From Protonemura montana (lineage: Eukaryota > Arthropoda > Insecta > Plecoptera > Nemouridae): DNA of 64,000 bases. The first letter of the stretch is position 1. Every line of letters begins with the position of its first letter. A program made the translations under genes and the position numbers. The stretch lies in NCBI GenBank assembly GCA_947568835.1, contig OX387602.1, positions 31,110,133 through 31,174,132 on the forward strand, written 5' to 3'. The notes beneath the pieces are model-generated. The model worked only from the letters and a program-made list of their open reading frames with translations, was not told the DNA's origin and did no database searches. Below are positions 12,501-24,500 of the stretch, in pieces.

Positions 12501-15500
12501 TTCACATCATCATGATCTCGATAAATTCCAGGGTGTTATTGAACGAGATGACGATGACGATCTTTAACGAAAATGTTACATGATCGCTTCCCTGTTTTTC
12601 GGTGCTGAAACTATTCTGTCTCTCTTCTAACGCAACCCCCCGTTGCCTCCCTGTTCCAGGAGGAGCCGATCGAGGACTGGTCCTTTGTGTACCGACCACC
12701 GGAGCAATGTCAATACGTTGGCTCGTCCAAGTATGCCCCGCTGACGAACCTCCCGAGCGCCGGGATGCCGGCGGTCACGCTGCCTCCCTCGTGCGTGTAC
12801 AAGCCGTCCTGGCAGTGCCCGCCCCCGCCTCCCGCCCCACCAGCCGCCCCGAGATCAACGTCCGGCGGGCATCGAGCAGGACTGAGCCCGGTGTCACCAG
12901 CCACGTTCCCGCCGCAGAGTCCCATGGGCTGGCCGAGGGGCGGGGCTCGAACACCTCTGCCGCCTCCGCCCCCCTACGAGCTCCCCTCCCCTGCCACGTC
13001 GACCGCGTCCTCGTACATGAACAAGAACGTCAACTCGGTCGAGCCGGCGGCGGCGGCGCTGGGCCGCGCACCGGAAGCGAGCGCACTCGTCGTTAACCTG
13101 TTGCTGGGAGATACATCGATGAACATCTTCCGAGATCACAACTTTGACAGTTGTACACTCTGCGTCTGCAATGCCGGGCCCAAGGTAGGCGGAGTTATGT
13201 GCCAACTAGCTGCCATGCTTGATTACAGTCCATACCCCCAGTCAGAGGTCCTATGCTTTCCATGAAGCAAGTCTATGCTTTCCTAGAGGGACTTATTTGT
13301 TCATGTCCATTTTGTCCAGTGTCAACATTTCATCCAAAAGATACTTAGATAATGTTAAATCTGATTTAAATTTCATATGCTTGCAATGCGCAAAGTATTT
13401 CATTATTAGGAGCTCTACACCCACGAAAGGTGAGATCGTGATTCGACCCCGTGTTTGGGCATCAATTGGAGGGTAGTGATGTTCCTAAAAATAAAATACT
13501 GAGATTACTTTCGGCAAAAAATGTGCCATTCGTAAATTTACTAAACGGGGTAGGCTTAAACATCGGGTACTTTGACCAAAGTCTAATTTGCCAACTTCGT
13601 TTTCGTGTCTTTAGGTCTAAATTAAAACCTTCGTTCAGACACCAAGACGATTTTGAAATGCACGTTTTAAAATTCACATGGTAAATTGCTGTGTAGCCAA
13701 CTCACCTAGCTACACCCATTCATTCCTATTAGAGAAACGCTAGAAACAGAACTGCAATGCATGCCGTCGGTAGGAGAGACATTGCACAACGCAGCCAAAT
13801 GTTTCTGTTACTTAACATTGAGTCCAAGAAATGAGTAGACTCTTTGTTTTGGACTCTTTGACAAAGAGTTAAAACACTCTGCACCCCTCACTAGTGACTA
13901 GGCCATACACCTGTCGATTTGCTTGGTTTATAACATCATTACGTTCTGGTGGCAGCACAATATCTCTGTCCTTAAGAAAAACTATTTGAACTGGGTTTTT
14001 CTTAAAACTAGTGCTAAGAATAAATCAAGTAGACATGAGTCTAAAAACCATCTCTAACCATCTTTTAAACTTAAACGTTCCGTCTTCCTTGCAGGTGGTC
14101 GGCAACATCCGCGGGGCAGACGCTGGCTACTACCTCCCGGTGCCGCCCCTACCCCCTGCCCCTCACTTTCCCCCCTCCGCTTCTCCCTTCGGGGGCATGG
14201 GAGGCGGTCCACCTCCGCCCTACGGCCTGCTCGAGGGCGGTACTCCGCCAGGCGAGGACGATCCAATCCGATGCTCGTGTGGCTTCAGTGCGGTGGTGAA
14301 TCGGCGGCTGTCCCATCGCGCTGGACTCTTCTATGAGGATGAGATGGAGATCACGGGGATCGCTGAGGACCCGGCGATCAGGCGCAAAGCCTCGCTGCTG
14401 TCTTATCTCGCGCCTTCCAGGTTCGTTATGTTTAGTGTGGTACACGGATTGAATGATGCAGAATGCCGCGTTGTTAATCCGATCATAAAATCTGTTCGCT
14501 AGGGTGTTCTGAAGCTTGGAAATTAAGTTGTTAAGTGCAGAACGAAGGTGATCTCTATTAGCTGTCAGTTGACAGGAGGATCGGTGTAATCGAACACGCT
14601 TTTGAGACTTTTCATGCTTAAAAAATCTCCATCAATGTTTACCTCGACGATTGATATACACGTAATGATATTAAAAAGCGAGTTAACCTACGAGAAATAT
14701 AAAAATTAAATTTCATACGACAGTGGCTCCACTTAACGTGACGTTCCGGTACTTTGCATTTTTGTCGGTAAGGTAGTCATTTGGCGGCCATCTTTCACGC
14801 AGAGACTGTAACATTGACGTTGAAACTCTACCTATAACCTACACTCAACGACGAAACCTATGATGTCCCATCTGCAGTTTTCCTGCTCCTCTTGTTTCTA
14901 ACATCATGTCTAACGTGAATTGATTTTATCCGCACCAGGGCCACGTCAGCTGAGAGTGACTCCGTGGATTGTGCCCCCGCGCCGGTGCTAGAGCTGCTAC
15001 GCGAGCAGTGCGCGATGGTTGGCGTTCAGACGACGAGCAACTCCTTGTGTCGCGCAACGCGTTCCTTTGTCTCCGCCCACGATCGGCCGGCCGCTCTCGG
15101 CACGGCACTCAACGTACTTGAGTTTGCTGACAGCAACGATGTGGCTGCCCACGCCTTGGACCAGGGTCGGCTTGCCGTGCTGGAGGCCAACACAGTTTCC
15201 ATGTGCAAGGTAAGCGTTGGGACATGCCTCGATTTCCTAGAACACGAGAGACATTCGTTGGCGAGAGTGGACGACAATGATACAGGAAAACATTCTCGTT
15301 TTATGATTGTTTTAGACTCTGAATGTCTACTTGATATAAGCTTAGCACTAGTTTTAACAAAAACTTTTTGTACTTGGTTTTAAATGCTAAGTGAAGGACA
15401 ACTAAATTTCCCAACGTTTCGTAACTTGTACCTGTTACTTCTTCAAGGGCAAGAGCTGTCCTGACAATTTTCCGATTTTGCCAATTTTGTGTGGTTCTTT

Positions 15501-18500
15501 TGCTATTGGAAAATTGTCAGGACTGCTCGTACCCTTGATAAAGTAACAGGTACAAGTTACGAAACGTTGGGAAATTTAGTTGTTCTTCACTTAGCATTAA
15601 AAACCCAGTTGAAATAGTTTTTGTTATTTCCGTATTATGTTTGATCTAACAACGCATCCTATGGTTATGTTTGGCAGGTGGAGGAAATGGCCGCCCGGCA
15701 ACAACAGCACGCCCTGCCCCGAGCTGGATCCACTCCGTGCGTTCACCGCTGGGCTCACGTTCGTGCCCGCGGCCCTCACTGCAGTCAAGACATCGTACGC
15801 GTCATGAAGACCCTACAACCGATGTTGCAAGACGCCATCCAGAAGAAATGTCAAACTCGGCTGTGGGAGGCGCCGTACACCGTCTCGGGTCCGCTGACGT
15901 GGCGGCAGTTCCATCGGCTCGCTGGACGCGGTAAGCTCTTGTGACCATCTCTTCTTCCCTGAACTCTTCTTCTTCCTCGCATGAAGGTCCATTGGCTGGA
16001 TGTGGGCTACGTCAGGGTACCATCGCTAGCATTTAAATCTGGGTTTCGGACTGGCAAACTCAACTACAAATGCAAACTGTAATCAAACTTAACTTTGCAA
16101 ATCCAGCCATCAAGTTTATTTTATTTATTTATTGATTTCTAACCTAGGTACAAGTATACCGGTGGTTAGTGCTAGTAGGCAATCTGGCCTATGCTAGTTC
16201 CTAGGTCAGAAGTGTATTTTTATTTATTTATTTATTGATTTCTAACTTAGGTACAAGTATACCGGTGGTTAGTGCTAGTAGGCAATCTGGCCTATGCCGG
16301 TTCCTAGGTCTGAGGTGTATTTTTATTTATTTATTTATTGACTTCTAACTTAGGTACAAGTATACCGGTGATTAGTGCTAGTAGGCAATCTGGCCTATGC
16401 TGGTTCCTAGGTCTGAGGTGTATTTTTATTTATTTATTTATTGATTTCTAACTTAGGTACAAGTATACCGGTGGTTTGTGCTAGTAGGCAATCTGGCCTA
16501 TGCTGGTTCCTAGGTCTGAGGTGTATTTTTATTTATTTATTTATTGATTTCTAACCTAGGTACAAGTATACCAGTGGTTAGTGCTAGTAGGCAATCTGGC
16601 CTATGCTAGTTCCTAGGTCTGAGGTGTATTTTTATTTATTTATTTATTGATTTCTAACTTAGGTGCAAGTATACCGGTGGTTAGTGCTAGTTGGCAATCT
16701 GGCCTATGCTGGTTCCTAGGTCTGAGGTGTATTTTTATTTATTTATTTATTGATTTCTAACTTAGGTACAAGTATACCGGTGGTTTGTGCTAGTAGGCAA
16801 TCTGGCCTATGCTGGTTCCTAGGTCTGAGGTGTATTTTTATTTATTTATTTATTGATTTCTAACTTAGGTACAAGTATACCGGTGGTTAGTGCTAGTAGG
16901 CAATCTGGCCTATGCTAGTTCCTAGGTCTAAGATGTATTTATTTTTTTTATTTATTTATTGATTTCTAACTTAAGTACAAGTATATCGGTGGTTAGTGCT
17001 AGTAGGCAATCTGGCCTATGCTAGTTCTTAGGTCTGAGATGTATTTTTGGCACCACATATGATAACATAATAAAGTAACATAATATAAAATAAGTGTAAC
17101 ATAATGAATAATAATGAATGTTGAGTAATATATCCGTATTACTTAAAAGTTTGGTTTTAAGTTCGTACCGTGCTGTTAGTGTTAGTGCTACCTATTTGAT
17201 ATGTGCTACCTATTTGCTATGTGCTACCTATTTGCTATGTGCTACCTATTTGCTATGTGCTAATGCTATGGTCTGCTCAAATGATACTTTTTGGGGCAGG
17301 TTGTCCATGCTTTTAGCTGGTAGTTCGTTCCAAAGCCTGGTGTTTCTACCAAAGAAAGACTGGAGGCCGATGTTAGTTTGGTATCTCTTCAGGAAAGAGG
17401 CTTCCAATATTGGGTGGGACTGTTAAAATTTGACAGGAAAGAAATTTTAATATTTCATTTGACAGGTTATTGATAAATCTTTTCTTCATTTTAATGTTTT
17501 CATTGATTTTATGCCACCTCTCAGGCACGGAAGATCGGTGTGAGCCGCAGCCCGTGCCCTCGCTTGTGGTCGGCTACGACAAGGATTGGCTGTCACTTTC
17601 GCCGTACGCAATCCACTATTGGGAAAAACTGCTGCTCGAGCCGTACTCGTACACCCGTGACGTTGCCTACGTGGTGGTCGCCCCAGACAACGACTACGTA
17701 CTGCAGAGGGTTCGCACATACTTCAAGGAGCTCAGCTCCACTTACGAGGTGAGAAATCAGTGCATCGACATGGCAGGTTTAAAGAGGGACTTTCCTGTAC
17801 AACATTAAAAGCCATTTGCACTGCGGTGAATGAAAGCGATACGTAAAATTGGTGTTTATTTATTTATTTGTTTGTTTATTAATAGCTTTGGTATTACAAT
17901 AATTACCTGAGGCTAAAAGAATTACAATAGTGTTTGCAGAATTCACAATATAATTACACAGAATATTGTGGTTAGTTTATAAATTTACAGTGACATTTCA
18001 CATTTTTTGGAGATGTAGTCATTATATCGTGGGGCAGCGCATTCCACAGTCTAATTGATCGGGCCAAGAAGGCTTGATGGCCCATGTCACTATTGTACCT
18101 AGGGAGATACAAGAAGGCTTGATGGCCCATGTTGCTATTGTACCTAGGGAGGTACAAGAAGGCTTGATGGCCCATGTCGCTATTGTACCTAGGGAGGTAC
18201 AAGAAGGCTTGATGGCCCATGTCGCTATTGTTCCTAGGGAGGTACAAGAAGACTTGATGGCCCATGTCGCTATTGTACCTAGGGAGGTACAAGAAGGCTT
18301 GATGGCCCATGTCGCTATTGTACCCAGGGAGGTACAAGAAGGCTTGATGTCCCATGTCGCTATTGTACCTAGGGAGGTACAAGAAGGCTTGATGGCCCAT
18401 GTTGCTATTGTACCTAGGGAGGTACAAGAAGGCTTGATGGCCCATGTCGCTATTGTACCTAGGGAGGTACAAGAAGGCTTGATGGCCCATGTCGCTATTG

Positions 18501-21500
18501 TACCTAGGGAGATACAAGAAGGCTTGATGGCCCATGTCACTATTGTACCTAGGGAGGTACAAGAAGGCTTGATGGCCCATGTCGCTATTGTACCTAGGGA
18601 GATACAAGAAGGCTTGATGGCCCATGTCGCTATTGTACCTAGGGAGGTACAAGAAGGCTTGATGGTCCATGTCGCTATTGTACCTAGGGAGATACAAGAA
18701 GGCTTGATGGCCCATGTTGCTATTGTACCTAGGGAGGTACAAGAAGGCTTGCTGGCCCATGTCGCTATTGTACCTAGGGAGGTACAAGAAGGCTTGATGG
18801 CCCATGTCGCTATTGAACCCAGGGAGGTACAAGAAGGCTTGATGGCCCATGTCGCTATTGTACCTAGGGAGGTACAAGAAGGCTTGATGGCCCATGTCGC
18901 TATTGTACCCAGGGAGGTACAAGAAGGCTTGATGGCCCATGTCGCTATTGTACCTAGGGAGGTACAAGAAGGCTTGATGGCCCATGTCGCTATTGTACCC
19001 AGGGAGGTACAAGAAGGCTTGCTGGCCCATGTCGCTATTGTACCTAGGGAGGTACAAGAAGGCTTGATGGCCCATGTCGCTATTGTACCCAGGGAGATAC
19101 AAGAAGGCTTGATGGCCCATGTCGCTATCGTACCTAGGGAGGTATATTTTCAGAGGGTGGTAATTTTTACCAATAAATGCAGGCTTGGAGATAATTTGGG
19201 CCACATATACTGCCACAACTGTTGCTGGAATTAAAGTCGTTCGAGCTTTTACCCTTTGAAAATGTCACTGTGTGGAACAGAAAACAATTGGACGTCACAC
19301 AAAACTGCTTTCTTAAAACTAGTGCTTTTAAAAACTAGACATGCAGCAGACATAACCTAGAAACTAAATGTATTCCGTGGCTCTGGAGGATTCGGCGGGG
19401 ACGTTGGCTTCCGAGTTATCGATATCGTGCATCGCTGACGTATGTGTTTCCCGCAGGTGTGCCGGCTGGGCCGTCACTGTCCCATCACCAAAGTGCTCCG
19501 CGATGGAATCCTCCGCGTGGGCAAGAGTTCTGCTGTGAAGCTCGCCAAGGAGCCGATCGACGAATGGTTCTTGCTGCTCGGAGAGAACCCGACCACCAAC
19601 ATGCTCAAGCTCTACGCACAGGCAAGTCCAATTCTAAGAATATCATCTTGAAGGATAGGATGGTCGGACGTTTTAACTAAACACAACACAGGCTTAGCGA
19701 GGAAGTATCATTCATTTTCTCCTGTAATCATAAAGAGCTCGATTCTTAGATGAAATCTTATTTAAATTGCAATGCGCGGGGTCTTTTATTATTAACAACA
19801 CTATAACCGTCTCAAAAATCGATGCCCTAACGGGGACTTAAACCCCGATCTCCACCTGTCGCGGGTGTTGCTCTGAACCATTGAGCTATCTGGACACTGG
19901 CTTTTTGAGACGATTCTAGTGTATTTGGGCATCAATTTTTGAGATGGTTATAGTGTTCATAATAATAAAGATTCAAGGCTTCATCAGGACTTCTACGACA
20001 AAGAACCCGAGTATTAGAATTTTTGGTGCTAAACGGCTGAAATATGTAATAACTAATAATAATAACTTACCACAAACCGGTCGTGATGATGAGATTTCGG
20101 CCGTCTCGCCTTGTTCACGAAAAGAAGGAATACCAACCTTTCAAAACATGGAAACTTTGTAAAACATTACGGTTTGCCAGCTAAAAAAAGATGGATCGTG
20201 AAAAAGGAAAACCGTCGCTGACTTGGTCGCCGTGCATTGCAGGTGTGCCGTCATCACCTGGCGCCGTACCTATCGCAGATCCCGATGGATCGCACGTTGT
20301 TGGATCCATCGGACGGAACTTCACGTTCGATCGATCGACCTCTGCCGTCTCCGATGCCGCCGCCCTCCACGCCAGAGACTCCGGCGGCGGTCCCCGAGAA
20401 GCCCGCCGCCACCGCACCCAAGCCCGCAGAGCACAGTGAGTTGGGTTAAAATCACTTTGACGTTCACCGCGACTACGGGGATTTCTTCGGCTCAGGAATT
20501 TCCGTGCTCGTGGTGTTCAAATATTAAGTTAAGTTCAAATATTGAAGGTCAAAGTAAGAAGTCCTATTGATATTATTTTTTTTTATTTGCAAGTCGCCAA
20601 ATATTTCATTTCGAAGCAAACACATTGTTAAAAACTATTTTTTTCTTTTTCTTAGTTATATAATAACAATTATAATAGTTTTATGTGGTTCTTTTGTTAT
20701 CGGAAAATTGTCAGGACTGCTCAAACCTCTGAAGAAGTAACTAGTATATGTTGCGAAACGTCGGGAAATTTAGTAGCCCTTTACTTAGCATTCAAAACCC
20801 AGTTTAAATAGTTTTTGTTAAAACTTGTGCTAAGGATAAATCAAGTAGACATGAGTCTTAAAACCATCAATGTGCCATGTGTTTGCAGCGGAGGGTCTCG
20901 GCAGAGATCCCTTGCTGACTGGAGGACCTCTAAGCGGTGGGGACGCTGGTCACGAGGAGGATCCCACGGAACCCCCGGCGCTCGTCGTCTACCTCGTAGA
21001 CCCGTTCACCCTCGGCAGCGACAGCACCGACCTTCAGCGTCTGGCGTGCCTCGGCCTTCTGCGATGCTTCGCGGCCGTTCAAGCCGCGCTGCCCGACAAC
21101 ATCCGAGCAAACATCTCCGTGCAGCTCATCTCGCTGGAGAGCGTCGTGGATCTAGGTACGTCGGTAGAATGCAGGGGCTACGTCGTTGAGTGTGTAGGTT
21201 CTAGGTAGAGTTTCAACGGCAATGTTACAGTCTCTGCGTTAAAGATGGCCGCCAAATGACTGCCTTACCGACAAAAATGCAGAGTACCGGAACATCACGT
21301 TAAGTGGAGCCACTGTCGTATGAATTTTAATTTCGATATTTATCGTAGGTTACTCGCTTTTGAATATCGTTACGTGTTCATCAATCGTTGAGGTAAACAT
21401 TGATGGAGATTTTTTGAGCATGAAAAGTCTCAAAAGCGAGTAAACCTACGAGAAATATCGAAATAAAATTTCATACGACAGTGGCTCCACTTAACATGAT

Positions 21501-24500
21501 GTTCCGGCACTCAAACAGTGCGTAGTACCAAGCACCAGCAACATTACTCTACAGTCTCCCTGAAAGAAACGCCGGGTTGCACAAATCTATTTCCGAAAAC
21601 TTTCATTCGATATCGGTTAGAATCTGCTTTCAAAATCATTCACACCAATAAATTTACAAAAATCTTAAAATCACGAGTGTTTTATTCTTATCAGGTGATG
21701 CAATTTTGACATTGTGAAGTTGTTGTACAATTGGTAGATTCAAATAATTTCAATTTGCCATCTCCTATGGTAAGCGTCATCAACATTAACATCATGGGAG
21801 TGACCACAACGAAGACTCCTAATTTTGTACAATTGGTTACCAGTGCTTGGTGCGTGCCTCAAATTTTTGTCGGTAAGGTAGTCAAACAGTGCGTCGTTAA
21901 ACACCACAAATAAAATAAATAATTCTCCGCCCAGGAGATTTGTCCCGAGTGGTTAATAACCTTGCGTGTGTGCCTCTACGCAGGTAACACTCGAGATCGG
22001 GCGAGACATGCTGATCACATGCGAGCGCAAGCCTTCTCCGTGTACTCGCAGTGCCGCAAGATGCTGAGCCACGCGTCCAACGTGAAGGCTCTCACCGGCT
22101 TCGGTACAGCGGCCATGTCGGACCTCTTCCTCAAGAACAAGGACGTAAGTCTCACTACCAAGTCGCCAACTAAAGTCAAATAATGCTAGGAACATCCAAC
22201 TTCTGTAACGTAATAGTTTGAATTCAAGTGTTGGGAAGTTTGGGACACATTCTGTTTCTGTCCTCAAAGCTGCGTTTGCTTCAAGTCTAGAAAACCATTG
22301 CCATTTAAAAACGGGATTTATCAAATAATAATAATGGTTTTATTAGCAACTTACGATTATACATAATAAGTAAATCGCACTATGATGGTTTTAGACTCAC
22401 TCATGTCTACTTGATTTATCCTTAGCACTGGTTTTAAGAAAATTTTAAATAGTTTTTCTTAGTGAATTGCACTGTCCGGTGGTTACTATACAGTTTTACA
22501 ATTTTTACAATTTTGGCAAGTTCATTGAATGACTGGCTGATCATAGCCTGGTTCCTCTGCCAAGCAGTGAGTGGCGTCCTATGTTTGTCAAGTTGATTGA
22601 ATGACAGGCTGATCATAGCCTGGTTCCTCTGCCAAGCAGTGAGTGGTGTCCTATGTTTGTCAAGTTGATTGAATGACAGGCTGATCATAGCCTGGTTCCT
22701 CTGCCAAGCAGTGAGTGGTGTCCTATGTTTGTCAAGTTGATTGAATGACAGGCTGATCATAGCCTGGTTCCTCTGCCAAGCCGTGAGTGGCGTCCTATGT
22801 TTGTCAAGTTGATTGAATGACAGGCTGATCATAGCCTGGTTCCTCTGCCAAGCAGTGAGTGGCGTCCTATGTTTGTCAAGTTGATTGAATGACAGGCTGA
22901 TCATAGCCTGGTTCCTCTGCCAAGGAGTGAGTGGCGTCCTATGTTTGTACGGTAGAACTTCAAAAATAGTTTTTGTCCATTATCTGCCCAAACCACCGCC
23001 TTGTTTTGGTTAGTTTCTACATATTTGGCCAGGTCTTGCCAGGCGTAGAGTCCACACACCGCCTTGTAAATGTATCGTAGACTGACTCTAGAGCTGCGCA
23101 CTTCCGCGAGTTGTCTTTGCCATTGTTATTGAGATCACGCGGATCAAGAACCCCAGCGCTGGTACACGATTTCAGTTTAAAGTTCACTTTGTAATCCTCG
23201 CAATGCACCGAGACGTGAGACGTCACCATCCTGACTTGTGCTTTCTCGACGCAGGAGAAGAACCGAGCGGCGTACCGCCTGTACTCGCCCCCGTTCATCC
23301 TCGGTCCACCCAAGGAGCGCACAGAGTCGGGCGAGATGTTCGGTCAGCAGGGCATCGAGCAGTGCTCCGTCCTCTACGCAAGCTACTGCCTCTCTGACGA
23401 CCAGCGCTGGCTGCTTGCCGTCGCCACCGACGAACACGGACAGATCTTCGAGACGGCAACCATCAACATCGACATCCCCAACCGTGCGCGGCGCAAGAAG
23501 GCGTCTGCGCGGCGCGTTGGCCTGCACAAGCTGATGGACTTCATCCTCGGCGTCATGTCGCAGTCGGTCCAACCTTGGAGGCTCGTGGTGGGACGTGTGG
23601 GACGTATCGGGCACGGGGAGCTCAAAGGTAGGTCCACGATATCACGTTGGAGCCATCGATAGCAACACTTGATGAATATTGAGTTCTTTGTCCATGCCTA
23701 GTACTTGTCGGGGATGTTGGATAGTGGTCAAGTGCTAAATATCCAATTACAATGGTACGAAATAGGTACCGCGGGTATATGAGCTTGCACGGGCATTATT
23801 TTGAGCTCAGCTTCTGTGACTCTTCTGGTCTGTGTTCCTTTGAACAGCACTTTTGTTGACTGCTGCTGTTAGTAACGCAGTAAGTCATGTCTGCAAGTTT
23901 GTCTGTCAAAGTTAGGTTAGGATTGCATGAATATGTATGGTTTAGTAGTTGAGCTCTGTTGTGAGGTGGTTTGTAGCCCAATAAACGGCCTTAAAACCCA
24001 ACGTTTCGGCAGGTCGCTGTCTGCCATCGTCAGAAGTACTATGGTGGCACTGTTAGTCTGATTGAACGGAGTTGTCTGCCTTCAGGTTGGAGCTGGCTGC
24101 TAAGCCGCAAATCTCTGCTGAAGGCGTCCAAGCAGCTGAAGGAGATCTGCGGACAGTGTAGCCTGCTGTATCCCAACGACGTGCCGTGCGTGCTCAGCGC
24201 TTGTCTGGTCTCGCTAGAGCCAGACTCGGCACTGCGACTCATGCCAGATCAGCTGACACCCGACGAGCGATTCAGTGCCGCTAGCGTCAGCTGCCAGCTT
24301 TCGACCCCCCACGACGTCTCGTGCACGCACATTCTTGTCTTCCCAACGTCTGCAACTACGCAGTCCTCGCAGACCGCGTTCCAGGTAAGCAATCGAGACT
24401 CGTTCATACCTTGGCACACATGTCCCTGGCTCCCATTGAAGATGCCAACCCAGCTGTACACATCCATGCTTGCACCATGCCCTATACCTTGGCACACATG

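Noticed and set aside
17972-19234. Long open frames of 386 (+) and 414 (-) codons with 15-residue repeats
   Set aside because: They are a by-product of a stop-free 45-bp tandem repeat inside a MED13 intron; both strands are open for the same reason.
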